Notes: generated by a model from the letters alone, not told the origin. Shown: positions 1 to 5,004, numbered from the stretch's first letter. The stretch is DNA of 5,351 nt from an uncultured Anaerolineales bacterium (GCA_913031335.1 CAJWGI010000116.1:1-5351); one strand, 5' to 3'. Numbers and translations are program-made.

Positions 1-829
1 CGGGTGGCAGCACGCAGACGAAGGGCTCGTCCGCGTAGGCCTGTTCGCAGCGTTCACGCAGGGCGGAATGGTCGGCGGCGGCCAGCAGCGGCAGGTAAAT
101 GGTGGAGAGGATGCCGCGCGGAACTGGCAGCAGGTGCGGCGAGAAAATCAATTCCGGCGGGCTGTCGGTCAGGCGCGCCAGCGCCTGCTCCATTTCCGGA
201 AGGTGGCGGTGAACTCGGCCGATTTTGTAGGGCGAGAAGTTGTCGGCCACCTCGACGAAATGCAGGTGCTGCCGCGCCGCGCGTCCGGCCCCTGATACGC
301 CCGATTTTGCGTCTACGATGAGCGGGCGCTCGCTGTCTATCGCCCCGGCGGGCAGCAGCGGCCAGAGCGGCAGCAGCACGCTGGTGGGGTAGCAGCCCGG
401 GTTCGCCACCAGTCGCGCGCCCGTGAGTTCGGCGCGGGCGGTCTCGGTTAGGCCGTAGACGGCCTCGCTGAGCAGCTCCGGGGCGGGGTGCTCCGAGCCG
501 TACCAATTTCCGTATTGCGCCGCATCGCGCAGGCGGAAATCGGCGCTCAGGTCAATCACGCGCGCACCGGCTTGCAGCGCCGCGACCGCAGTGGGCGCAG
601 CGGCGGAGTGCGGCAGGCAGAGGAACACAAGCTCGACCGCATCCAGCGCGGCCTTGGCGGCGGGCTGCAAGCTGATTTGCGGCGCACCCGCGATGACCGT
701 GCTGAGCGGTTCTCCGGCGTGCGCCTCGGAAGTGGCAAAGGTTATTTCCACCCGCGGATGGCGCGTCAGGATATTGGCCAGTTCGGCCCCGGTGTATCCA
801 GTTGCTCCGAATATTCCGACTTTTTTCAT
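1..829 (-). CDS. argC: N-acetyl-gamma-glutamyl-phosphate reductase, 3' end beyond window
   Basis: Third step of arginine/ornithine biosynthesis: NADPH-dependent reduction of N-acetylglutamyl-5-phosphate to the semialdehyde, in the cytoplasm. I translated the minus strand from the ATG at 829-827; the frame stays open for 276 codons to the window edge. An N-terminal nucleotide-binding motif GATGYTGAEL is at residues 8-17, LPHSAA at 72-77, DLSADFR at 93-99, the catalytic cysteine motif NPGCYPT at 143-149 (Cys146), KSGVSGAG at 175-182, and the active-site HRHLPE from His207. Family members are about 345 aa, so about 70 C-terminal residues are missing here. The start is supported by GGGAG (837-841) seven bases upstream and by the conserved N-terminus. 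The gene lies behind a leader peptide and terminator (847-980) and is probably controlled by them. No frameshift or missing key residue is seen. Identification is secure. Confidence 0.97.
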   Translation of the reverse strand, partial: MKKVGIFGATGYTGAELANILTRHPRVEITFATSEAHAGEPLSTVIAGAPQISLQPAAKAALDAVELVFLCLPHSAAAPTAVAALQAGARVIDLSADFRLRDAAQYGNWYGSEHPAPELLSEAVYGLTETARAELTGARLVANPGCYPTSVLLPLWPLLPAGAIDSERPLIVDAKSGVSGAGRAARQHLHFVEVADNFSPYKIGRVHRHLPEMEQALARLTDSPPELIFSPHLLPVPRGILSTIYLPLLAAADHSALRERCEQAYADEPFVCVLPP

Positions 830-846
830 GGCAGTGCTCCCATAAC

Positions 847-877
847 AAAAAGCCGCCAGACAAAGGTCTGGCGGCTT
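847..877 (-). terminator. Intrinsic terminator in the argC leader (attenuator, arms 3:4)
   Basis: Read on the minus strand, AAGCCGCCAGAC (877-866) pairs perfectly with GTCTGGCGGCTT (861-850) around a CTTT loop, a 12-bp GC-rich stem. Five T residues (851-847) follow, overlapping the stem end. It lies between the promoter and the argC start, only 17 bases before the ATG, so it would stop transcription before the gene. That position identifies it as an attenuator rather than an end-of-gene terminator. On the plus strand no U-run follows the stem, so it is directional. Confidence 0.88.
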
Positions 878-939
878 GTGCGCGTGCTGTGGCTGTTCGC
901 GCTACTCAGGCAAGGTCATGCGCCAGACCCGGGGTCCGG
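847..939 (-). promoter_or_regulatory. Mutually exclusive attenuator structures (1:2, 2:3, 3:4) for argC
   Basis: Four segments in transcript order can pair alternatively. Segment 1 is CCGGACC (939-933). Segment 2 is GGTCTGGCG (929-921). Segment 3 is CGCCAGACC (873-865), inside the terminator 5' arm. Segment 4 is the terminator 3' arm (861-850). Segments 1 and 2 form a 7-bp hairpin (one G-U pair, 3-nt loop). Segments 2 and 3 form a perfect 9-bp antiterminator, and 3 with 4 form the terminator. Segments 2 and 4 share GTCTGGCG, the direct repeat expected of an attenuator. Segments 1 and 2 lie inside the Arg-rich leader peptide. A ribosome stalled at Arg11/Arg12 (950-945) should mask segment 1 and free segment 2 to disarm the terminator. 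A ribosome that reaches the stop codon should cover part of segment 2 or leave 1:2 to form, allowing termination. Pairings are seen in the sequence; the mechanism is inferred by analogy with trp/his/leu leaders. Confidence 0.82.
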
Positions 940-980
940 TGGGAACGACGAGCGCGGCGACGACCGTGAGCAGCAATCAT
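906..980 (-). CDS. Arginine-rich leader peptide of the argC attenuator (24 aa)
   Basis: A short minus-strand ORF, ATG at 980-978 and TGA at 908-906, encodes 24 residues beginning MIAAHGRRRARRSHR and ending LAHDLA. Six of 24 residues are Arg: 7-9 (CGT CGC CGC), 11-12 (CGT CGT) and 15 (CGG). It sits between a good promoter and the terminator in front of argC, an arginine biosynthesis gene. The match between encoded residue and pathway product is the classic signature of a ribosome-mediated attenuation leader. AGG (988-986) lies five bases upstream. If transcription starts about seven bases past the -10 box (around 984-983), however, the mRNA would be nearly leaderless. An in-frame ATG at 992-990 overlaps the -10 box and is a less likely start. 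The peptide probably has no function beyond its translation. Confidence 0.8.
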   Translation of the reverse strand: MIAAHGRRRARRSHRTPGLAHDLA

Positions 981-984
981 TGTC

Positions 985-1002
985 GCCTGCATTCTAGCAG
1001 GC
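985..1002. repeat. Perfect inverted repeat bracketing the argC -10 box (possible operator)
   Basis: GCCTGC (985-990) and GCAGGC (997-1002) are perfect 6-bp inverted arms separated by exactly the six bases of the -10 hexamer. A protein bound here would occlude RNA polymerase, so it could be a repressor site acting in addition to attenuation. It does not look like the AT-rich ARG box known for ArgR/AhrC. It may also be chance in GC-rich DNA. Confidence 0.45.
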
Positions 1003-1018
1003 TTCGGCGTTATGTCAA
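991..1018 (-). promoter_or_regulatory. Sigma70-type promoter for the argC leader
   Basis: On the minus strand a perfect -35 TTGACA (1018-1013) is followed after 16 bases by -10 TAGAAT (996-991). Expected transcription start is near 984-983, three or four bases before the leader-peptide ATG. The full match of the -35, the suitable spacing and the position directly ahead of the leader support it. It is back to back with the candidate plus-strand promoter at 1024-1052. Confidence 0.75.
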
Positions 1019-1023
1019 TGGGT

Positions 1024-1052
1024 GGATTCTTTTGCGCCGCCGGAGATATAAT
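1024..1052 (+). promoter_or_regulatory. Candidate promoter for the YwaF-like gene
   Basis: A consensus -10 TATAAT lies at 1047-1052. The -35 position 17 bases upstream (1024-1029, GGATTC) is a poor match, so the call rests on the -10. Transcription would start near 1059, giving a 5' leader of about 11 bases before the GTG start, just enough to hold the AAGG at 1059-1062. Confidence 0.45.
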
Positions 1053-1069
1053 GGCGTCAAGGCCCTCCA

Positions 1070-1795
1070 GTGAGCGCATTTTTTTCCCCGAACTTTCCCG
1101 GGCAGCCGCTGCAACTGCTGTCGGCGCAGCACCTGTGGCCGCTGGCAGCGCTGCTGTTTCTACTCGGCGTGACGTCGATGGTCTTTCGCGGGCAGCGCGC
1201 GCCCGCTGCGCGACGCCGGGTGCGTCTCGGCCTCGGCGTGGCCATGATAGCCATCGAGCTTTCGTGGCACGCGTGGGCGCTGCGCGTGGGCGTCTGGCAC
1301 GTGAACTACGCGCTACCGCTGCACGTGTGCAGCCTGGCCGCGCTGCTCGCCATCGTGATGTTGCTTGCGCGCAGCCGCCCGCTTTTCGAGCTGCTTTATT
1401 TCTGGGCGTTCGCCGGCACCACGCAGGCGCTTCTCACGCCGGATTTGCGGGGCTTCAACTTCCCGCACTTTCATTACTTCTGGTATTTCAGCAGCCACGG
1501 CGCGGTGATTTTGGCGGTGGTTTGGATGCTACGCGTGGAGCGTTATCGGGTGAGCTGGCGCTCGTTCTGGCGCGCTGCGCTGATAACAAACCTGTACGCG
1601 GCGGCGGTGTACCCGCTCAATTTGCTCACCGGCGGCAACTACCTGCTGCTGATGCAAAAACCGGCCGTGCCCACCATCGCCGTCTGGCTGGGCGCGTGGC
1701 CTGGCTACATCCTCTGGCTGGAGCTGATTGGGCTTGCGCTGTTCGCGGCCTGTTATCTGCCGTTCGCTTTTGGTGACTGGCAGCGGCGGAATTGA
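1070..1795 (+). CDS. YwaF/TIGR02206-type integral membrane protein
   Basis: A 241-aa very hydrophobic protein with about seven predicted membrane segments (roughly residues 23-39, 52-70, 80-100, 104-122, 143-155, 166-185 and 204-232). It resembles the YwaF/TIGR02206 family of conserved membrane proteins. Characteristic stretches are LPLHVCSLAALLAI at 82-95, FWAFAGTTQALLTPDL at 111-126, FPHFHYFWYFSSHG at 131-144 and a late GGNYLLLMQKP at 188-198. The His and aromatic residues near the membrane faces are typical. No biochemical function is established for the family as far as I know. The start is GTG at 1070 with AAGG (1059-1062) seven bases upstream. A longer ORF in another frame (from 1012) is Arg/Ala-rich with no membrane pattern and is rejected. 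The gene is divergent from the argC leader and shares the left region's high GC. Confidence 0.85.
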   Translation: MSAFFSPNFPGQPLQLLSAQHLWPLAALLFLLGVTSMVFRGQRAPAARRRVRLGLGVAMIAIELSWHAWALRVGVWHVNYALPLHVCSLAALLAIVMLLARSRPLFELLYFWAFAGTTQALLTPDLRGFNFPHFHYFWYFSSHGAVILAVVWMLRVERYRVSWRSFWRAALITNLYAAAVYPLNLLTGGNYLLLMQKPAVPTIAVWLGAWPGYILWLELIGLALFAACYLPFAFGDWQRRN

Positions 1796-1868
1796 GCGGG
1801 AAGGGCGCGGAGGTTTCCCTTCACGACGCGATGCACGCCCGACCCGTCTTTCGTTCTTGTTGCCGTAA

Positions 1869-1877
1869 TGGTAATAT
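1869..1877 (+). promoter_or_regulatory. Possible extended -10 promoter ahead of the first half-transporter
   Basis: TGGTAATAT matches the TGn-TAnnnT extended -10 form, 33 bases before the ATG at 1910. No convincing -35 is present. Transcription would start near 1884 and give a leader of about 26 bases. Confidence 0.3.
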
Positions 1878-1909
1878 TGCGGGCACTGGCTTTTCAGATT
1901 GGAGATAAG

Positions 1910-2326
1910 ATGAACATACCTGTTGCGCTTGCACTTGTTTCACTGGTGTTTCTGGGTCTGGGAGCGTTTTTCAACAAAGTGGCTGCCTCTGACGGAATAT
2001 ATTTCCCCCCCTTCACGATGATTGTGAGTGTGGCTTACGTCGTCATGGCTGCGGTGGTTCACGTCACCCAGAAGCAGGCTTTTGCCCTCACTGCTCGCAC
2101 GTTTTGGATTGGCATGCTGGTTGGGCTGTTTGGTTCAATCGGGTATGCCTGCATGTTCTATGCACTCCAAAAGGGCGGCGAGGGAAGCGTCGTTTTCCCT
2201 ATTGTCGGGTTGGGAGTGCTAGTATCTGTCGCGCTTTCCGTTATTGTTTATCGTGAGCCGCTTACGGCAGCGCGAGTGCTCGGTTTTGGGTTGGCCGCAG
2301 GCTCCATTGTGCTTTTGTCACGTTGA
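1910..2326 (+). CDS. Half-size EamA/DMT-family membrane protein (first)
   Basis: A 138-aa protein with five apparent membrane segments (about 5-21, 33-52, 65-86, 94-114 and 120-136). The end follows the EamA (drug/metabolite transporter) repeat pattern: FYALQKGGEGSVVFPIVGLG around 83-102, then VIVYREPLTAARVLGFGLA around 111-129 with the usual Arg-Glu after the fourth helix. EamA transporters normally hold two such repeats in about 300 aa. This has one, so it should work as a homo- or heterodimer, like small SMR-type proteins. The substrate cannot be read from sequence. I chose ATG 1910 because GGAG (1901-1904) sits five bases upstream and the helix begins at once. An in-frame ATG at 1868 has no ribosome binding site. 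Positive charges are weakly biased to the N-terminal side (loops 2 and 4). Confidence 0.82.
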   Translation: MNIPVALALVSLVFLGLGAFFNKVAASDGIYFPPFTMIVSVAYVVMAAVVHVTQKQAFALTARTFWIGMLVGLFGSIGYACMFYALQKGGEGSVVFPIVGLGVLVSVALSVIVYREPLTAARVLGFGLAAGSIVLLSR

Positions 2327-2387
2327 ACGAGCGCACTTTTTTCGTCGAAAACCCATAGCGGTTCGGTATAGGACTTGGGAGACAAAC

Positions 2388-2543
2388 ATGGCAACAGAAG
2401 ACAATGAAGACCCCATCCTCGCGGCCCTGGATCAAGACGAACATGAAGACGCCGATTGGGAAGAGCCGGAGGAAAACCCCGATTCGGGCGACCATAAAGA
2501 CGACGAGGACGCCCAGTTCCGCAGAGCCGTTGACGAAGGGTGA
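2388..2543 (+). CDS. Small, very acidic hypothetical protein (51 aa)
   Basis: I do not recognise this protein. It has 51 residues, of which 22 are Asp or Glu and only three Lys/Arg (K37, R45, R46). It has no hydrophobic segment and is probably cytoplasmic and disordered. A short hydrophobic patch PILAALD (9-15) and a C-terminal AQFRRAVDEG (42-51) are the only parts not dominated by acid. The start is supported by GGGAG (2377-2381) six bases upstream of the ATG, and ordinary codon use continues to a TGA. A longer reading of the same frame from 2244 overlaps the preceding gene and has no ribosome binding site. It lies between two half-size EamA membrane proteins on the same strand, so a co-expressed accessory role is possible but unproven. 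Confidence 0.7.
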   Translation: MATEDNEDPILAALDQDEHEDADWEEPEENPDSGDHKDDEDAQFRRAVDEG

Positions 2544-2565
2544 TTAGCGCCAGATACTGACTGCC

Positions 2566-2588
2566 GGTGCGCGGGCGGCTCGCGCACC
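2566..2588 (+). repeat. GC-rich hairpin between the acidic protein and the second half-transporter
   Basis: GGTGCGCG (2566-2573) and CGCGCACC (2581-2588) form a perfect 8-bp stem with a 7-nt loop. No T-run follows on either strand, so it is not a standard intrinsic terminator. It could protect mRNA, act as a weak or factor-assisted terminator, or be a protein site. It stands out from the AT-rich DNA that follows. Confidence 0.5.
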
Positions 2589-2636
2589 ACGCAGGGAATA
2601 ATTAGCGCAAATAATTCCAGTTGCAAGGAGGGCAAT

Positions 2637-3071
2637 ATGTCTAAAGCCTTATTGTTTGCAGGTCTCGCGGCTCTCGGAAATGCATTGTTTGTTTACGGCC
2701 AAAGAAGAAGTAGCATTGCCAACAATTCCTTCTCGTATTTGACAAGTGCCGTTTTCATTGCGGCGGCATTTTTTGCGTTGGCAGCCGTGGCCCTGCGAAC
2801 ACAACAGGAAATTAATCTAACTGGCAATGTTTTCATCACAATTGTCGGTGGTGTAGGTCTGTTCATCACGTTGATAGGATTTTATTTTCTTTATTCTAAA
2901 TATGGCGCAGTCTATTATGGGATTTACGCCGTCCTTTCAATTATTACCACCACTATTGGCGTAGGAGTATTGATATTTCGAGAATCTTTCAATCAATATC
3001 AAATTGTAGCTTTGATACTGGCGATATTAGCTATTGTTATGTTTAGTGTCGGTGAGACATTGGCAAAATGA
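2637..3071 (+). CDS. Half-size EamA/DMT-like membrane protein (second)
   Basis: A 144-aa protein with five apparent membrane segments (about 3-20, 34-53, 64-86, 91-113 and 120-138). The YGIYAVLSIITTTIGVGVLIFRES-type stretch at 93-116 followed by a final hydrophobic helix follows the single EamA/SMR-like repeat, although the match is looser than for the gene at 1910. Dimerisation would be needed for a complete transporter. The substrate is unknown. The start is clear: AAGGAGG (2625-2631) lies five bases before the ATG. Loops 1 and 3 and the C-terminus (R23, R24, K87, K144) carry slightly more positive charge than the N-terminal side (K3, R54, R115), hinting at a topology opposite to the first half-transporter. 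The gene is much more AT-rich than the left of the window; for example 2881-2940 has 20 G/C of 60 by hand count. Confidence 0.72.
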   Translation: MSKALLFAGLAALGNALFVYGQRRSSIANNSFSYLTSAVFIAAAFFALAAVALRTQQEINLTGNVFITIVGGVGLFITLIGFYFLYSKYGAVYYGIYAVLSIITTTIGVGVLIFRESFNQYQIVALILAILAIVMFSVGETLAK

Positions 3072-3171
3072 TCAAGGATGACGACTCGCTGTTGCCAGTG
3101 CGTACTACTTGAAAAGTGATGACATTGTAAGCCAGATAACGCAATGGAATGTTTTCTACACAGTCCGAATA

Positions 3172-3193
3172 CTGTCATCATATGAAATGACAG
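3172..3193. repeat. Inverted repeat upstream of the aldo/keto reductase (possible operator)
   Basis: CTGTCAT (3172-3178) and ATGACAG (3187-3193) are perfect 7-bp inverted arms with an 8-base spacer containing CATATG. The right arm touches the GAGGG (3193-3197) used by the reductase gene. TGATGACA at 3117-3124 is the exact reverse complement of TGTCATCA at 3173-3180, so the motif occurs more than once in this intergenic region. This fits either an operator or an mRNA hairpin near the ribosome binding site. No regulator gene is in view. Confidence 0.45.
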
Positions 3194-3208
3194 AGGGTTT
3201 TTCACACC

Positions 3209-4222
3209 ATGATATATCATTCATTAGGACGCACTACTGTGCAGGTCAGCGAAATTTGTCTGGGGTGCTTGCCCTTTGGATCCACTACGGAACCCAAAGA
3301 GGCATGTTCCATCATCGATCGATCGATCGATGCCGGGGTAAACTTCTTTGACACTGCTAACGCGTATGGCTGTGGCCGGTCTGAGGAGGTGACCGGTGCG
3401 GCCCTAAAGGCAAATGGCAAGCGGGCGAAAATAGTATTGGCAACCAAGGTCCACTGGCGAATGGCAGATGATGATCCGAACGCTGCGGGTAACAGCCGTC
3501 GCCACATCATCGAGCAGTGTGAGGCTAGCCTGCAGCGCCTGCAAACCGACTACATAGACCTTTACCAGATCCATCGACCGCAGTCAGACACTCCCATAGA
3601 CGAGACACTGCGCGCACTTGATGACCTGATCCGCGCGGGTAAGGTACGCTACATCGGCTGCAGTACCTTCGCTGCTTGGCAAGTTGTTGAATCCCTGTGG
3701 GTTGCGAAAGAGCTCGGCCTGAACCGCTTTGTCTGTGAACAGCCGCCCTACAATCTACTGGACCGCCGAATCGAACGGGAACTCCTGCCGATGGCACAAA
3801 CCTATGGGTTCGCCGTCATCCCCTGGAGTCCAATCGGCGGAGGCCTTCTGACCGGAAAATACCGACGTGACAAAATGCCCAAGACAGGTCGCTTCGCCGA
3901 TGTATCTGCCTTGCCCCCTGAGATTGCGCGGCGACTCACTCCGGGCTTGTTTGACTTGGTTGACAAATTGGATCCAATTGCTGCGGAAAAGGGCTGTACC
4001 TTGGCGCAACTGGCGCTGGCTTGGGTGGTAGGGCGCCGTGGAGTCACCAGTCCCATCATCGGCCCGCGCACAATGGAACAATTCGAAGAGAATCTCAGTG
4101 CGCTGGAGGTGGTGTTGACAGATGAAGACTTGGCTCAAATTGACGAGCTTGTGCCACCTGGCTCAATGATCTCCCCATTTTATGAGGCGGATTTTGGGCC
4201 GCATGTTCATCGGTGTCTATAA
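3209..4222 (+). CDS. Aldo/keto reductase
   Basis: A 337-aa cytoplasmic NAD(P)H-dependent oxidoreductase of the aldo/keto reductase (TIM barrel) superfamily, acting on a carbonyl substrate that sequence alone does not reveal. The catalytic tetrad is visible as Asp48 and Tyr53 (FFDTANAYG), Lys80 (VLATKV) and His122 (LYQIHRP). Further family signatures are GKVRYIGCSTF (144-154), EQPPYNLLDRRIE (177-189), PWSPIGGGLLTGKY (205-218) and a C-terminal cofactor-binding segment with IIGPRTMEQFEENLSAL. Length and ends fit the family. The ATG at 3209 has GAGGG eleven bases upstream, somewhat far but acceptable, and the N-terminal MIYHSLGRT is typical. A tandem ATCG repeat (3314-3331) lies within codons for residues 36-41. 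The gap of about 137 bases to the upstream membrane protein suggests its own expression unit. Confidence 0.93.
   Translation: MIYHSLGRTTVQVSEICLGCLPFGSTTEPKEACSIIDRSIDAGVNFFDTANAYGCGRSEEVTGAALKANGKRAKIVLATKVHWRMADDDPNAAGNSRRHIIEQCEASLQRLQTDYIDLYQIHRPQSDTPIDETLRALDDLIRAGKVRYIGCSTFAAWQVVESLWVAKELGLNRFVCEQPPYNLLDRRIERELLPMAQTYGFAVIPWSPIGGGLLTGKYRRDKMPKTGRFADVSALPPEIARRLTPGLFDLVDKLDPIAAEKGCTLAQLALAWVVGRRGVTSPIIGPRTMEQFEENLSALEVVLTDEDLAQIDELVPPGSMISPFYEADFGPHVHRCL
3314..3331 (+). repeat. Tetranucleotide tandem repeat inside the reductase gene
   Basis: Four ATCG units plus AT run without interruption within the coding sequence, encoding part of IIDRSIDAG in the usual helix before the catalytic Asp. 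Gain or loss of one unit would shift the frame early in the gene. The protein here reads through intact. Four units are few for active phase variation, and the sequence is also self-complementary. Confidence 0.7.
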
Positions 4223-4348
4223 TGGAATTGATTGTGGTCTGGAAGGTGCCTGGCTGGTAACGACGATCGCATCACATGCAAATGTAGTCCCTGCAATCAG
4301 GACACTTTACAGTAATAAAGGTTGTTTTTAAAGAGCGGGAGTTTAACT

Positions 4349-5002
4349 ATGCCATTCAAGTCGTTAGAGTTAAAGCCGTTACCGGGGTATGAATTAATTA
4401 ATCGCTCATCTACATTTCGTCGGCAGTTGGCCACGCGGCGCAGCGTTCGCCATTTCTCGACCAGGGAAGTCCCAATGGAAGTCATCGAAAATGTGATCAT
4501 GACGGCTTCATCGGCTCCTTCCGGTGCCAACCAGCAGCCGTGGAAATTCGTGGTCGTGAGGGATCCCAAAGTGAAGCGTGAGATCAGAGCCGCGGCTGAG
4601 AAAGAAGAGAAATCGTTCTACGAACACCGTGCGCCTGATGAGTGGCTCGCCGAATTGGCGCCGCTGGGGACGGATTGGCAAAAACCCTTCCTTGAAGATG
4701 CGCCTTTTCTCATAATAGTGTTCAAAAAGATTTACGGTGTGAAAAAAGAACAACAAATCAAGCACTATTATGTCAATGAGTCGGTCGGGATTGCTGTCGG
4801 TTTTCTGTTGACTGCGATCCATCAGACGGGACTTGTGGCGTTAACACATACGCCCAGTCCAATGGGTTTTCTCGCGGAAATCCTAAATAGACCAGAAAAT
4901 GAGAAAGCCTTTTTAGTTGTCCCCGTGGGATATCCGGTGGAAGATGTAGAAGTGCCTGTTTTGACCAAGAAGACATTTGAAGAAGTCTCAGAGGTGTTCT
5001 GA
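4349..5002 (+). CDS. Nitroreductase-fold flavoprotein, iodotyrosine deiodinase-like
   Basis: A 217-aa FMN-dependent protein of the nitroreductase superfamily, closest in pattern to iodotyrosine deiodinase (IYD), which reductively removes halogen from halotyrosines. FMN-contact motifs are TRRSVRHFS (29-37) and SSAPSGANQQPW (54-65), with HYYVNESVGIAVGF (139-152) and LTHTPSPMG (165-173) further on. Human IYD binds the zwitterion of its substrate with Glu157, Tyr161 and Lys182. Glu87, Tyr91 and Lys112 here have exactly the same spacing (4 and 21) within matching context (FYEHR ... DWQKPFL). The substrate is therefore plausibly a halogenated tyrosine or similar phenol, but this is inference. The ATG at 4349 has GGGAG (4337-4341) seven bases upstream, so I prefer it over a TTG at 4322. 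It is followed two bases after its stop by a lipoprotein gene, suggesting one transcript. Confidence 0.88.
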   Translation: MPFKSLELKPLPGYELINRSSTFRRQLATRRSVRHFSTREVPMEVIENVIMTASSAPSGANQQPWKFVVVRDPKVKREIRAAAEKEEKSFYEHRAPDEWLAELAPLGTDWQKPFLEDAPFLIIVFKKIYGVKKEQQIKHYYVNESVGIAVGFLLTAIHQTGLVALTHTPSPMGFLAEILNRPENEKAFLVVPVGYPVEDVEVPVLTKKTFEEVSEVF

Positions 5003-5004
5003 CG

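Noticed and set aside
54..997. Several long ORFs in other frames across the argC region on both strands
   Set aside because: They are Arg/Ala/Gly-rich translations typical of shadow frames in GC-rich DNA. The argC frame on the minus strand carries all family motifs.
830..1018. T-box or metabolite riboswitch as the argC leader control
   Set aside because: I see no T-box consensus and no known riboswitch core, and the leader is short. The Arg-codon ORF plus alternative stems explain the region better.
985..1060. Classical ARG box for ArgR in the divergent promoter region
   Set aside because: No AT-rich imperfect palindrome of the ARG-box type is visible. The dyad present is GC-rich and of different form.
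1012..1776. A 254-codon plus-strand ORF slightly longer than the YwaF-like frame
   Set aside because: Its translation is Arg/Ala-rich with no domain or membrane pattern. The frame starting at 1070 shows family motifs and has a ribosome binding site.
1798..1822. Possible terminator after the YwaF-like gene (GAAGGG ... CCCTTC)
   Set aside because: A 6-bp stem with an 11-base loop and no T-run is too weak to call.
4287..4303. Hairpin GTCCCTG-CAAT-CAGGAC before the flavoprotein gene
   Set aside because: Only six pairs with a bulge and no T-run follow. It is not distinguishable from chance.
4313..4318. TAATAA as a -10 box for the flavoprotein gene
   Set aside because: No acceptable -35 sequence lies 16-18 bases upstream, so I do not call a promoter.
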